A stretch of 64,000 bases of DNA from Sulfurospirillum deleyianum DSM 6946 (GTDB taxonomy: Bacteria > Campylobacterota > Campylobacteria > Campylobacterales > Sulfurospirillaceae): positions 1,364,001 to 1,428,000 of the forward strand of contig NC_013512.1 in the NCBI RefSeq assembly GCF_000024885.1, in the 5' to 3' direction. Position 1 is the stretch's first letter. Each line of letters begins with the position of its first letter. Positions 9,220-17,832 of the stretch are shown in pieces. A program made the translations under genes and the position numbers. Below the pieces are notes generated by a model. The model did no database searches. It worked only from the letters and a program-made list of their open reading frames with translations, and had not been told where the DNA came from.

Positions 9220-11100
9220 TTATTCTACTTCAGCGTCGATAACATCGTCATCTTTTTTAGCTTTTGGTTGCTCACTATCAGAAGCCCCACCTTGCTCTTT
9301 TTTATACATCGCTTCAGCCAATTTATGACTTGCTTCACTTAACGATTTTACTTTTGCATCAATCTCATCTTTACTTGCACTCTCATTGGCGAGAACATCT
9401 TTAAGCTCTTTAAGTGCTGCTTCGATTTTTGCTTTCTCTTCAGCACTGATTGCATCGCCCATTTCACCTAAAGATTTCTCAGTTTGGTGTGCTAATGCAT
9501 CTGCTTGATTTCTTGCATCAACGGCTTCTTTACGTTTTTTATCCTCTTCTTTATGAAGCTCTGCATCTTTAACCATTCTCTCGATTTCAGCATCATCCAA
9601 ACCTGAACTACCAGAGATTTTAATCTCTTGCGCTTTACCAGTGGCTTTATCTTTTGCAGAAACGGTTAAAATACCATTGGCGTCAATGTCAAAAGAGACT
9701 TCGATTTGTGGCACACCACGAGGTGCAGGTGGTATATTGTCAAGATTGAACTGACCTAATGATTTGTTGTCCCTTGCAAACTCACGCTCACCTTGAAGGG
9801 CATGAATGGTCACAGCCGGTTGATTATCTTCTGCGGTTGAGAAGACTTGAGATTTTTTAACAGGAATGGTGGTTCCCTTCTCAATCAACTTCGTCATAAC
9901 GCCACCTAATGTCTCAATACCAAGGCTGAGTGGCGTAACATCTAACAGAAGAATATCTTTCACATCACCTTTAATAACCGCACCTTGAATCGCAGCACCA
10001 ATGGCGACCACTTCATCAGGATTGACGGATTTGTTCAGCTCTTTTTCAAAGAACTCTTTTACTTTTTGTTGAACTAAAGGAACACGTGTTGATCCACCGA
10101 CCATAACAATCTCTTTAATCTCCCCTTTTTTCAAATCAGAATCATTCACAACTTCTTTGATTTTTTTAATCGTAAGGGCGACTAAATCTTCAATCATTGA
10201 CTCAAATTTTGCACGAGTAATTTTTTTAACCAAGTGCTTAGGACCTGTGGCATCGGCTGTAATAAATGGCAAGTTAATCTCTGTCTCGTTAGAAGATGAA
10301 AGCTCTTTTTTCGCATTTTCAGCTGCTTCTTTAAGACGTTGAAGTGCCATAACATCCGCTTTCAAATCAATACCATTCTCATTTTTAAATTCTGTGACTA
10401 ACCAATCAATTAAACGGTTATCAAAGTCATCACCACCTAAAAATGCATCACCACCGGTTGAGAGAACTTCAACAACATTATCGCCTGTCTCAAGTACCGT
10501 TACGTCAAATGTACCACCACCCAAGTCATAAACAACAATTTTCTCAGCCTCTTTTTTATCTAAACCATACGCAAGTGCTGCCGCTGTTGGCTCATTGATA
10601 ATTCTTAGAACATTAAGACCTGCAATCGTACCCGCTTCTTTGGTCGCTTTTCGCTGAGAGTCGTTAAAGTAAGCAGGAACGGTAATAACAGCATCGGTTA
10701 CCTCTTCACCCAGAAAACTTTCTGCATCTTCTTTAAGTTTCATCAACACTTTTGCACTGATCTCTTGTGGTGTAAATACCTTGCCATCAATTTCAATCGC
10801 ACATGCACCATTTCTATCAACAACCGCATAAGGAAGACGTTTTTTAGCCTCACCTGCTTTTTCTTCATTGCTCATTAAACCCATAATACGTTTAATAGAA
10901 TAAATAGTACGTTTTGGGTTGGTCACTGCTTGACGTTTGGCGGTATCACCGACTAAAACCTCTTCTTTATCCGTAAATGCAACAACAGATGGGGTGGTAT
11001 TTTTACCCTCTTTATTAGGGATAACTTTGCTCTCCCCTCTTTCATAAACACTCACACATGAATTCGTTGTTCCTAAATCGATTCCAATCACTTTTCCCAT
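9220..11100 (-). CDS. dnaK: Chaperone DnaK (Hsp70)
   Basis: ATP-dependent folding chaperone working with GrpE and a J-protein. It starts [16 protein letters not shown], has the phosphate-binding loops [13 protein letters not shown] and VGGSTRVP, the substrate-binding domain from about residue 385, a helical lid, and ends in the conserved DVIDAEVE. At 626 residues it is complete. It is the last gene of hrcA-grpE-dnaK, 112 bp after grpE. The J-protein candidate in this window is cbpA at 30.5-31.4 kb. Confidence 0.98.
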   Translation of the reverse strand: MGKVIGIDLGTTNSCVSVYERGESKVIPNKEGKNTTPSVVAFTDKEEVLVGDTAKRQAVTNPKRTIYSIKRIMGLMSNEEKAGEAKKRLPYAVVDRNGACAIEIDGKVFTPQEISAKVLMKLKEDAESFLGEEVTDAVITVPAYFNDSQRKATKEAGTIAGLNVLRIINEPTAAALAYGLDKKEAEKIVVYDLGGGTFDVTVLETGDNVVEVLSTGGDAFLGGDDFDNRLIDWLVTEFKNENGIDLKADVMALQRLKEAAENAKKELSSSNETEINLPFITADATGPKHLVKKITRAKFESMIEDLVALTIKKIKEVVNDSDLKKGEIKEIVMVGGSTRVPLVQQKVKEFFEKELNKSVNPDEVVAIGAAIQGAVIKGDVKDILLLDVTPLSLGIETLGGVMTKLIEKGTTIPVKKSQVFSTAEDNQPAVTIHALQGEREFARDNKSLGQFNLDNIPPAPRGVPQIEVSFDIDANGILTVSAKDKATGKAQEIKISGSSGLDDAEIERMVKDAELHKEEDKKRKEAVDARNQADALAHQTEKSLGEMGDAISAEEKAKIEAALKELKDVLANESASKDEIDAKVKSLSEASHKLAEAMYKKEQGGASDSEQPKAKKDDDVIDAEVE

Positions 11101-11212
11101 TTTTTATCCTTTGATTTTTATTTTTGACACGCCAACAAAGCGAAGCTTCTTTTGGCTACGTTAGCCACTAGGGCACTAAAGCTTGCCGACACGTCGGCAG
11201 AAACTTACATTT
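11101..11212 (-). other. grpE-dnaK spacer with two GC-rich hairpins
   Basis: This spacer inside the operon holds TGGCTA/TAGCCA (11153-11167, three-base loop) and TGCCGA/TCGGCA (11184-11199, four-base loop CACG). Both are more GC-rich than the surroundings. No coding potential is visible. They may act in mRNA processing or stability between grpE and dnaK. Confidence 0.55.
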
Positions 11213-11773
11213 TTATTTGACAATACTCACCATCGCTGGTCTTAAAATACGCTCTTTAATTTTATAGCCCTTTTGAAAAACTTGTAAAATCTCACCGCTT
11301 GACTTCTCCTCACTCTCTACTTGCATGACTGCTTCGTGGAAATTTGGATCAAACGTACCTTCAATATCGACTAACTCAACACCATGTTTTTCAAAAGTTT
11401 TTCGAAATTGCTCAATGGTCAATTCCAAACCTTCTTTCACTTTGACGAATAAATCAGCACTATCAACGTCCGCATTATTCCCCGCTAAAATAGCCATTTC
11501 TAAAGAATCAATAGCCGGTAAAAGGTCTCGTGCAAAGACTTCATGCGCATACGCAATCGCCTGCATTTTCTCTTTTTCTAAACGTCGTTTCATATTGTCA
11601 AAATCAGCATTCGCTCTTAAATATTTATCTTCAAGCTCAGCAACTTTGGCTTTTAATTCCTCAACTTCGCTTTTTTGTTCACACGAGAGTGCTTCCTCAT
11701 CCAGACAACACTCAGGAACAATCTCAGCGGAAATATCAGCAATACTTTGCTCTTCTTTTACTTTTTCATCCAC
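11213..11773 (-). CDS. grpE: Nucleotide exchange factor GrpE
   Basis: GrpE is the exchange factor for DnaK. The N-terminal third is acidic and low-complexity, followed by a long coiled coil (residues about 35-90, LKAKVAELEDKYLRANADFDNMKRR) and the beta domain with the FDPNFHEAV signature. The length of 186 is usual. It starts 3 bp after the hrcA stop, so the two are almost certainly cotranscribed and coupled. Confidence 0.96.
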   Translation of the reverse strand: MDEKVKEEQSIADISAEIVPECCLDEEALSCEQKSEVEELKAKVAELEDKYLRANADFDNMKRRLEKEKMQAIAYAHEVFARDLLPAIDSLEMAILAGNNADVDSADLFVKVKEGLELTIEQFRKTFEKHGVELVDIEGTFDPNFHEAVMQVESEEKSSGEILQVFQKGYKIKERILRPAMVSIVK

Positions 11774-11776
11774 ATA

Positions 11777-12589
11777 CTACTCCTTAACTTGATTAAAAAA
11801 TGTTTCGAAATCACTCTCAATTCGTCCAAAACAAAAAAGATCAACCGTTGATTCTTCATCAAGGAGTTGTGCCTTTTGTTTAATCGCCATACATCCTCTT
11901 GGAACAAACCCATCAAAATAGAGCCCATTTTCAATCGATTTTACAAAATGAAGCATTTGAAAGGTACGAATCAATGCATCATTTTGTAATTCATGTGCAA
12001 TGGAATAAATAACCTTATCTCCCTCTCGCAACAATGAAGCGTGTGAAAAAAGAGCTAAAAGCTTGTCGTGAAGCTCATAAAGTCCCACCTGAGCGGCGAT
12101 ATCTTTAAGCTCTTGCATCGTACATCCTATAAATCTCTGTAAAAAATGCTCGACCTTATTATTATACTGCAAGACAACCTCATGCTTATCAAAAACCAAA
12201 ATTAAAAAACGCTTATCAACCACAAGAATCTCTTTAAATAAAAGATCCGTTGACGGTTCAACAATACAAAAAAGCTGATGGGAATGTGTCACATGTTTAA
12301 GGGTATCAATGCTTTTTAATTTCACAGGATGCGTGACATCAAGCTTCTCTTCCCAATAACCTCTTAAGGCACTCAGCGTTGGAACTCGACCACTGCTTAC
12401 ATGTAACTGTTCAAGAGAACCCTCATCAGAAAGTTTTTTAAAATAAATACGAATCGTAGAAGGGGAAAGTCCTAAGGTCATCTTCATCTGCAATTCAGAA
12501 GAGCCAATAGGTGCTTTTGATTTTAGATATGCTTGAATAATCGATTCTAAAATCAACTCTTGTTTTGAAGCTTTTTTCATTTTTAGCAC
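11777..12589 (-). CDS. hrcA: Heat-inducible transcription repressor HrcA
   Basis: HrcA binds CIRCE operators and represses chaperone operons. The N-terminal winged helix (residues about 5-75, with GLSPSTIRIYFKKL as recognition region) is followed by the dimerisation/GAF-like part. At 270 residues it is shorter than Bacillus HrcA but normal for this phylum. The GTG at 12589 has AAGGGG at 4-5 nt and lies inside a CIRCE-like site. The ATG at 12580 (MKKASK) is an alternative start. It is the first gene of the operon and is probably autoregulated. Confidence 0.92.
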   Translation of the reverse strand: MLKMKKASKQELILESIIQAYLKSKAPIGSSELQMKMTLGLSPSTIRIYFKKLSDEGSLEQLHVSSGRVPTLSALRGYWEEKLDVTHPVKLKSIDTLKHVTHSHQLFCIVEPSTDLLFKEILVVDKRFLILVFDKHEVVLQYNNKVEHFLQRFIGCTMQELKDIAAQVGLYELHDKLLALFSHASLLREGDKVIYSIAHELQNDALIRTFQMLHFVKSIENGLYFDGFVPRGCMAIKQKAQLLDEESTVDLFCFGRIESDFETFFNQVKE

Positions 12590-12609
12590 TCTTCCCCTTT
12601 AATTGCTGA
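12583..12609. promoter_or_regulatory. CIRCE-like HrcA operator
   Basis: TTAGCACTC, exactly 9 bases, then AATTGCTGA. The consensus is TTAGCACTC-N9-GAGTGCTAA, so the first half is perfect and the second matches 6 of 9. It lies immediately downstream of the hrcA promoter and overlaps the hrcA start. Confidence 0.75.
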
Positions 12610-12613
12610 TGGA

Positions 12614-12643
12614 ATTATACAACATTGAGTGTGGTATTGTCAA
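12614..12643 (-). promoter_or_regulatory. Sigma-70 promoter of hrcA-grpE-dnaK
   Basis: Reading the minus strand: TTGACA (12638-12643), an 18-base spacer, and TATAAT (12614-12619), both perfect consensus hexamers. The CIRCE-like site follows directly and the HAIR-like site covers the -35 region. Confidence 0.8.
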
Positions 12644-12644
12644 G
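12624..12644. promoter_or_regulatory. HAIR-like HspR site at the hrcA promoter
   Basis: ATTGAGT-N7-TGTCAAG against the HAIR consensus CTTGAGT-N7-ACTCAAG (6 of 7 and 5 of 7 matches, spacer exact). It overlaps the -35 hexamer, a position suited to repression. Related sites occur at clpB and cbpA. Confidence 0.6.
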
Positions 12645-12672
12645 CAATAGAGAAAAAAAGCCTCACTCTTTT

Positions 12673-12684
12673 TTTACATGTAAA
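12673..12684. repeat. Iterated palindrome TTTACATGTAAA, intergenic copy
   Basis: Full copy between the hrcA promoter region and the 57-residue gene, within CTCTTT...AAAGAG, so it may form the terminator of that small operon. Confidence 0.8.
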
Positions 12685-12699
12685 GAGAAAGGCTGATTT

Positions 12700-12873
12700 T
12701 TAGTAGCGAACAGGGTGTTTTGAGCGTTTTTTGGTACGAATAAAAAGAAGTTTTAAAAAGTGTCTAAACTCATTTTTTTTCTCCTTTAAACGGGAGAAAA
12801 AACCTTCATTATGATGGAGTGTTGTAAAAATTTCATTTAAAGCTTGTCGCTCATCTTTAGATAGAGTGCTCAT
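12700..12873 (-). CDS. 57-residue basic protein partnered with the HTH gene
   Basis: A short reading frame beginning MSTLSKDERQALNE and ending KKRSKHPVRY. Its ATG overlaps the TGA of the upstream HTH gene in an ATGA arrangement (12870-12873), which strongly suggests real translation by coupling. The N-terminal half is predicted helical and acidic; the C-terminal half is strongly basic and helical (EFRHFLKLLFIRTKKR). I do not recognise a family. The regulator-small partner layout could be a regulatory pair or a toxin-antitoxin-like module, which is inference only. Confidence 0.65.
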   Translation of the reverse strand: MSTLSKDERQALNEIFTTLHHNEGFFSRLKEKKNEFRHFLKLLFIRTKKRSKHPVRY

Positions 12874-13127
12874 TCGTTTTCATCCTTTAATTCAGTCACA
12901 ATCCGTTTAATCAAACGAATCGCATCCCCCTCGTCCAAAACACCCAGCATTTTAAAAATTGCCGATGCTGCTTGTGGCTGAGAGTTACCAAGCCTCCAAT
13001 CTTGATAGGTTCGCATTGAAACTCCAAGTTTGTCTGCCATCTCACGCTGAGAAATCTTTTTGCCCAAAAATTTCGATTCGACAGCATTATGAAGAAGATT
13101 GAAAATATCATTTGTTTTCATGCCCAT
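12870..13127 (-). CDS. Small helix-turn-helix DNA-binding protein
   Basis: An 85-residue protein with a Cro/C1 or XRE-like helix-turn-helix: ISQREMADKLGVSMRTYQDWRLGNSQP at residues about 25-51. It is preceded by a short helix and followed by MLGVLDEGDAIRLIKRIV. No effector domain. There are two closely spaced ATG codons (MGM). It is followed by the overlapping 57-residue gene, and a TATAAT lies just upstream. Targets are unknown; autoregulation is common for such small regulators. Confidence 0.8.
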   Translation of the reverse strand: MGMKTNDIFNLLHNAVESKFLGKKISQREMADKLGVSMRTYQDWRLGNSQPQAASAIFKMLGVLDEGDAIRLIKRIVTELKDENE

Positions 13128-13149
13128 GATTCTAGCTAAGGCAGGTTTA

Positions 13150-13155
13150 ATTATA
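13150..13155 (-). promoter_or_regulatory. Probable -10 element of the HTH gene
   Basis: TATAAT on the minus strand, about 22 bp before the HTH start codon, in a very AT-rich stretch. No convincing -35 is visible, as is usual for Campylobacterota sigma-70 promoters. Confidence 0.45.
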
Positions 13156-13379
13156 CATAAATATGAATAATTTATACTCTATTCTATCTTAAAAAATACA
13201 TTTTACTGTTTTTTTATAAAATATATATACATTTTATAAGTTAAAAAGTTATTTTTATACGTTTTTCTGTATAAAAATAAAAAAAGTTGCAGAAAAGGAA
13301 AGAAACTGTTTTCGACAAAAGAATAAAATGAGTTTTGAAGGTTACATGTAAAGAAGAAAAATAAAAAGGAAGCAAAGGC
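13156..13379. other. AT-rich spacer between the HTH gene and the rpsO terminator
   Basis: This spacer has no supported gene. A minus-strand frame through it lacks a start with a ribosome binding site and reads Phe/Tyr/Lys-rich low-complexity sequence. It contains one palindrome copy with an outer mismatch (core 13344-13349). Confidence 0.6.
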
Positions 13380-13397
13380 AAAGAGCCTTCGCTCTTT
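13380..13397 (-). terminator. rpsO terminator hairpin
   Basis: AAAGAGC-cttc-GCTCTTT (minus strand loop gaag) about 16 bp after the rpsO stop, the same stem core as the kdsB terminator. Confidence 0.75.
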
Positions 13398-13413
13398 ACC
13401 AAAAAGGCACTGA

Positions 13414-13686
13414 CTATTTATCTCTAATAGAAAGCTCTTTAATGATTTTGCTGTATGTAACAAAATCTTTACGTTTAAGATATTGCATCAATCGTTTACG
13501 TTGACCAACGAGTTTAAGAAGTCCTAATCGTGAAGAGTGATCTTTTTTATTACTCTTAAGATGTTCTGTTAAATCACTGATTCTTTTAGAAAGAAGAGCG
13601 ATTTGTACTTCTGGAGAACCTGTGTCTCCCTCTTTTCTGCCAAATTGACTAACAATTGCTTGTTTTTGCGCCGAACCTAAAGCCAT
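13414..13686 (-). CDS. rpsO: 30S ribosomal protein S15
   Basis: S15 binds 16S rRNA early in small-subunit assembly. The 90-residue protein has the family pattern GDTGSPEVQIALLSKRISDLTEHLK, HSSRLGLLKLVGQRKRLMQYLK. The true start is the ATG at 13686, six bases after a perfect AGGAGG ribosome binding site; codons further upstream are in frame but unsupported. It lies divergently to rrf2-flhA, an order known from Campylobacter. Confidence 0.97.
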   Translation of the reverse strand: MALGSAQKQAIVSQFGRKEGDTGSPEVQIALLSKRISDLTEHLKSNKKDHSSRLGLLKLVGQRKRLMQYLKRKDFVTYSKIIKELSIRDK

Positions 13687-13867
13687 AATGACCTCCTGAG
13701 TTGGTAATTTTAATTTCTTTTGGTAAAAACCAAAGCTTGGAATCATAGCGAAAAAAAATAAAATTGTCTAGCACATCTTTTTTTAAATTTAAAGCAAATT
13801 ATAACGTTTATTTAGTACAATATTTATCTTATTTTTACAAATAATGATTTCGACCTAGGGAACAACC

Positions 13868-14275
13868 ATGCTCTTAACCAAAGCGAGTGAATACGCACTA
13901 CTATCATTAATTATTATCGCGCAGAAAAATACGCCTCAGGATGTCGATACCCTTTCAACGCAATTAGGACTTTCGAAAAGTTTTTTAGCTAAAATTCTTC
14001 AATCCCTTGCAAAAGAAGAGATACTCTCCTCTTTTAAAGGTGCTCATGGTGGTTTTATGCTTGCTAAAAAACCTGAAGAGATTACCCTAAAAATGGTCGT
14101 TGAATGTGCCGAAAAAAAACAAACCGTTGTGTTTGAATGCTCACCTTCAACACAAAAATGCCCTGGTGGCAAAGGAGATAATTGTCGTGTCTGGCCTGTT
14201 TTAAACAAATTACAGTCTAAAATTGACCTCTTTTTAGATACGATGACCCTTCACGATATTATTAATGAAAATTAA
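13868..14275 (+). CDS. Rrf2-family transcriptional regulator, probably iron-sulfur
   Basis: Rrf2 proteins are winged-helix regulators, many sensing iron-sulfur status or redox signals. The N-terminus SEYALLSLIIIAQ and the wing GAHGGFMLAKKPEEIT are typical. Cysteines at 80, 91, 98 and 106 could ligate a cluster: the three of CSPSTQKCPGGKGDNC sit where IscR and NsrR have theirs. It is 135 residues long, directly upstream of flhA with a 9 bp gap. The association with flhA is conserved in Campylobacter, but a role in flagellar control is not shown by sequence. Confidence 0.9.
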   Translation: MLLTKASEYALLSLIIIAQKNTPQDVDTLSTQLGLSKSFLAKILQSLAKEEILSSFKGAHGGFMLAKKPEEITLKMVVECAEKKQTVVFECSPSTQKCPGGKGDNCRVWPVLNKLQSKIDLFLDTMTLHDIINEN

Positions 14276-14284
14276 AGGCATTGA

Positions 14285-16477
14285 TTGGCAAAAAATCAAA
14301 ATTCACTTCTTGCAAAGGTTATTCCTTATTTAGAACCTTTAATTAAGGCTAAAGACTTAACCGTTGTCATCTTTATTGTCTCTATTCTAGCCATCATTAT
14401 TGTCCCATTACCTAGTCCTATACTTGATTTTTTTCTTGTCATTTCACTTTCCGTTTCGGTTTTAATTATTTTGATTTCACTTTATATACCAAAACCAACC
14501 GATTTAACGACATTTCCAACGCTTATTTTGATTATTACGCTTTTTAGACTTGCCTTAAATATCTCAACGACCCGTATGATTTTAACCAATGGTCATGAAG
14601 GTCCCGATGCGGTGAGTGAGATTATTTCTAGTTTTGGACAGTTCGTTGTCGGTGGTAATTATGTTATTGGTATTGTTGTTTTTTCAATTCTCGTTTTAAT
14701 CAATTTCATGGTTATTACCAAAGGTTCAACCCGTGTTGCAGAAGTTGCTGCACGTTTTACCCTTGATGCGATGCCTGGAAAGCAAATGGCGATTGATGCG
14801 GATTTAAATGCAGGACTCATTGATGAAAAAACCGCGCGTAAACGCCGTGAAGATATTATTCAAGAAGCTAACTTTTACGGAGCCATGGATGGTTCGAGTA
14901 AGTTTGTTAAAGGTGATGCTGTTGCAGGTATTATTATTACCATCATTAATATCATTGGTGGTTTTCTTATTGGATCCTTTCAGCACGATTTAGATTTGGC
15001 TGTCAGTGCCCAAACCTATACGATTTTAACCATTGGCGATGGTCTGGTCTCACAACTTCCTGCACTGATTAGCTCCACCGCCACAGGTATTATCATCACC
15101 CGTGCCAATAAAGCAGATGAGCAAAGTTTCACCGATGGCGCTGTTGAACAACTTTTTGGAGAGTACAAAACCCTTCTCATTGTTGGCTTTATCTTGATTA
15201 TGTTTGCGCTGGTTCCAGGACTTCCAACCCTCTCCTTAGGCTTTGTAGGCTTACTCTTTTTGGGGCTTGGATATCTTGGTAAACAGACGGCTGAGGGGCA
15301 TTTTTCATTACAAAAATTCTTCTCACAAACACCTGCTGCGATGCAAAAAGCACAACAAGAAGCCGAAAGTAAAGCGCAAAGTGCACACGCTCAGAAGAAA
15401 AGTCCTGAAGAATTACGCAAAGAGGAAGAAAATACCCTCAATGACATCTTAAAACTTGAAATCCTAGAACTTGATTTGGGCTATCAACTCATTAAATTAG
15501 CAGACCCTGCTCAAGGGGGCGATTTATTAGACCGTGTGAAGAGTATGCGTCGCAAAATTGCTTCTGATTTTGGGTATTTGATTCCACAGGTGCGCATTCG
15601 TGATAATTTGCATCTAAATCCAAATCATTACCAATTATTACTCAAAGGCATTGAAATTGGTAGCGGGGAAATTTATCCCGATAAATTTATGGCAATGGAC
15701 AGTGGTTTAACCATCGACAAAGTACAAGGTATCCCTACCAAAGAACCTGCATTTGGTTTGGATGCTATTTGGATTGATGCCAATGCTAAAGAAGATGCCA
15801 TTATAAAAGGATACACCACAGTTGATCCTGCAACGGTTATTTCAACCCATTTAAGTGAGCTCATTAAAAAGTATGCCGAGGAGCTTCTCACCCGTCAAGA
15901 AGTTCAAAGCCTTGTCGATAAACTCCAAAAAGATTATCCTGTGGTGGTTGCAGATTGTCTTAAAGTAGCAAATGTCGGACTCATTCAAAAAGTACTTAAG
16001 GCACTCTTACATGAAAAAATACCGATTAAAGACCTTTTAACGATTGTGGAGACGATTAGTGATGTCGCAGAAGTCACTAAAAACGTGACCATCATTGTGG
16101 AGCAAGTTCGTGCAAAACTCTCTCGGGTTATTACCAAACAATACAAAGATGAAAATGGCATTTTAAAACTCCTCACGTTCAATGCTGCAACCGAGCAAAA
16201 GTTGCTTGATGCCCTAAGAGAACGTGATGGAATACGAGATTTGATTTTAAATATTGGACAAATCAATACCCTCGTTAAAGCATGTAGCGATGAAGCAACC
16301 AAACTTTTGCATAAAGGCATTGCGCCTGTTGTAATTATCGTTGATCCACTGCTACGTAAGTCGCTCTCCGATATTTTCGAAAAATTTGGTCTTGATATTG
16401 TTGTGCTCTCACACGCAGAAATTGATTCAAGCTCAAAATTTGAAGTGATGGGCTCCATCGAAATCGACAAACTCTAA
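14285..16477 (+). CDS. flhA: Flagellar type III export protein FlhA
   Basis: FlhA is the large export-gate membrane protein of the flagellar type III secretion system. About eight transmembrane helices occupy residues 30-330, including the conserved FHIPEP-type cytoplasmic loop (STRVAEVAARFTLDAMPGKQMAIDADLNAGLID). The C-terminal half forms the cytoplasmic substrate-docking domain. It is 730 residues, full length. The start is TTG at 14285 with AAAGG upstream. It is cotranscribed with the Rrf2 gene and probably with the DHH gene that follows. Confidence 0.97.
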   Translation: MAKNQNSLLAKVIPYLEPLIKAKDLTVVIFIVSILAIIIVPLPSPILDFFLVISLSVSVLIILISLYIPKPTDLTTFPTLILIITLFRLALNISTTRMILTNGHEGPDAVSEIISSFGQFVVGGNYVIGIVVFSILVLINFMVITKGSTRVAEVAARFTLDAMPGKQMAIDADLNAGLIDEKTARKRREDIIQEANFYGAMDGSSKFVKGDAVAGIIITIINIIGGFLIGSFQHDLDLAVSAQTYTILTIGDGLVSQLPALISSTATGIIITRANKADEQSFTDGAVEQLFGEYKTLLIVGFILIMFALVPGLPTLSLGFVGLLFLGLGYLGKQTAEGHFSLQKFFSQTPAAMQKAQQEAESKAQSAHAQKKSPEELRKEEENTLNDILKLEILELDLGYQLIKLADPAQGGDLLDRVKSMRRKIASDFGYLIPQVRIRDNLHLNPNHYQLLLKGIEIGSGEIYPDKFMAMDSGLTIDKVQGIPTKEPAFGLDAIWIDANAKEDAIIKGYTTVDPATVISTHLSELIKKYAEELLTRQEVQSLVDKLQKDYPVVVADCLKVANVGLIQKVLKALLHEKIPIKDLLTIVETISDVAEVTKNVTIIVEQVRAKLSRVITKQYKDENGILKLLTFNAATEQKLLDALRERDGIRDLILNIGQINTLVKACSDEATKLLHKGIAPVVIIVDPLLRKSLSDIFEKFGLDIVVLSHAEIDSSSKFEVMGSIEIDKL

Positions 16478-16506
16478 ATTAACTCAACTAAGCATTAAGG
16501 AATTTT

Positions 16507-17532
16507 ATGAACTATAAACTACATCACCTCTCGCATACCGATTTGGATGGCTATGGCTGTCAAATGGTGAGTGCTCATTTTTTTGATTCAATCAGTTTTT
16601 ACAACTCTAATTATGGCAAAGAAATTAACGAATGTTTTAATCAAATTTTAGCCCAAATACAAACCTCCTCTTTTGAAAAACATGTGATTCTTATTACCGA
16701 CCTTAACCTAACGATGGAACAAGCCACAGAGTTTCAAGCCAAAGTAAATATTGCTGAAAAAGAGATACTTTTACTTCTCTTAGACCATCATAAAACAGGT
16801 GAAGAGTGCGCGAATACTTATGAATGGTATTACTTAGATTCCAGTCGCTGTGCCACTAAAATTACCTATGATTTTTTCAGTGCTCTTTATGGACACAATG
16901 AAGCCTTATCTCATTTTGTAAATGTGGTCAATGCTGTGGATATTTGGTTAGAAAATGACCCTCATTTTGAGTTAGGAAAAGTGTGTATGGGACTTGTAAG
17001 TAGTGCTAAAGAGGTCAATAAAATCATGTTTCCTGAAGAAAACACTCAGTATATTTTTTCTCTTCTCTCTCAAGCCCAAGCCTTCTTTACATGTAAAGAT
17101 GCGCACATCGCTTTAGATGATGCCATCCATGGAATTAAAAAGAGCTACTTTAAGAGTAACAAAAATGACACCCTAAGCAATCTTATTTCTGCGTACAATG
17201 TTCGTTTATTAACCCAAAACAAAGAGAAAATGCAAATTAATTACAAAGAATATAAAGGGATATTGACCTATAACATTGGCAATGTATCTGTCATTGGCAA
17301 TGACTTCCTAAGCGCTAACCCTGATTTTGATTTTTTTATGGATGTCACCTCTAAAAAGACCATTAGTTTACGCTCTAGCGGTAAAGTAGATGTCAGTAAA
17401 ATCGCCGCACAAATCGCCAATGGTGGAGGACACCACAATGCAAGTGGCGGTCTTCTCAGCAATTTCAAAGACGCTTTTATCTATGATAGTATCAAATCTC
17501 AAGTGATGAATATCATCGCCAACAAAGGATAA
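16507..17532 (+). CDS. DHH-family phosphoesterase
   Basis: Metal-dependent phosphoesterase of the DHH/DHHA1 superfamily. It has HTDLDGYG near residue 10, DHH at about 95 (LLDHHKTGEE), and the C-terminal GGGHHNASGG motif of DHHA1. Relatives include nanoRNases and c-di-AMP or pAp phosphatases, so degradation of short oligonucleotides or cyclic dinucleotides is possible, without a way to choose by eye. 341 residues. A full palindrome copy (17086-17097) encodes FTCK. Confidence 0.88.
   Translation: MNYKLHHLSHTDLDGYGCQMVSAHFFDSISFYNSNYGKEINECFNQILAQIQTSSFEKHVILITDLNLTMEQATEFQAKVNIAEKEILLLLLDHHKTGEECANTYEWYYLDSSRCATKITYDFFSALYGHNEALSHFVNVVNAVDIWLENDPHFELGKVCMGLVSSAKEVNKIMFPEENTQYIFSLLSQAQAFFTCKDAHIALDDAIHGIKKSYFKSNKNDTLSNLISAYNVRLLTQNKEKMQINYKEYKGILTYNIGNVSVIGNDFLSANPDFDFFMDVTSKKTISLRSSGKVDVSKIAAQIANGGGHHNASGGLLSNFKDAFIYDSIKSQVMNIIANKG
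17086..17097. repeat. Iterated palindrome TTTACATGTAAA, full copy in the DHH gene
   Basis: Full copy read as Phe-Thr-Cys-Lys, the alternative open frame of the palindrome. Confidence 0.85.
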
Positions 17533-17535
17533 ATA

Positions 17536-17802
17536 ATGGATACAAAACAACTCGAAAAAGAACTTCAAAATGCCAGAGATGAAATCGAAGAGATGGCGAT
17601 GCAACTTGCGGATATGCTAGGTGCAGCACTCTATTTTGCGGGTGTGAAGCAAGAGGATTTGCCAAAAGCGATTGATCTTTATGTCAATAGTTTAGATGAA
17701 GTTTTTGAAGATGAAGATGAAGAGAGTGAAATGGGCTTTGAAGAGGTCATTGAAGTGATTAATTTTATGAAATCCAAGCACCCTAAACTCTTCCAAAAAT
17801 AG
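17536..17802 (+). CDS. Small acidic conserved hypothetical protein
   Basis: An 88-residue acidic protein, helical, with an initial coiled-coil-like segment (KELQNARDEIEEMAMQLADML) and an acidic run DEVFEDEDEESE. No membrane or signal segment and no recognised family. It starts 3 bp after the DHH gene stop, so it belongs to the flhA-DHH transcript. Function unknown. Confidence 0.75.
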   Translation: MDTKQLEKELQNARDEIEEMAMQLADMLGAALYFAGVKQEDLPKAIDLYVNSLDEVFEDEDEESEMGFEEVIEVINFMKSKHPKLFQK

Positions 17803-17811
17803 CATTTTAAG

Positions 17812-17832
17812 AAAAAGGGTTTACCCCTTTTT
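17812..17832. terminator. Bidirectional terminator between convergent genes
   Basis: AAAAAGGGT / ACCCCTTTTT with a two-base loop and one bulge, ending in T runs on both strands. It overlaps the cmoA stop codon. Confidence 0.7.

Noticed and set aside
9137-9328. Plus-strand reading frame of 63 codons opposite the 3' end of dnaK
   Set aside because: It crosses the dnaK terminator and the antisense of the dnaK tail; the sequence is explained by those features.
13203-13463. Minus-strand frame of 86 codons upstream/over the rpsO end
   Set aside because: Low-complexity Phe/Leu/Tyr-rich translation of AT-rich spacer overlapping rpsO; no ribosome binding site or family resemblance.
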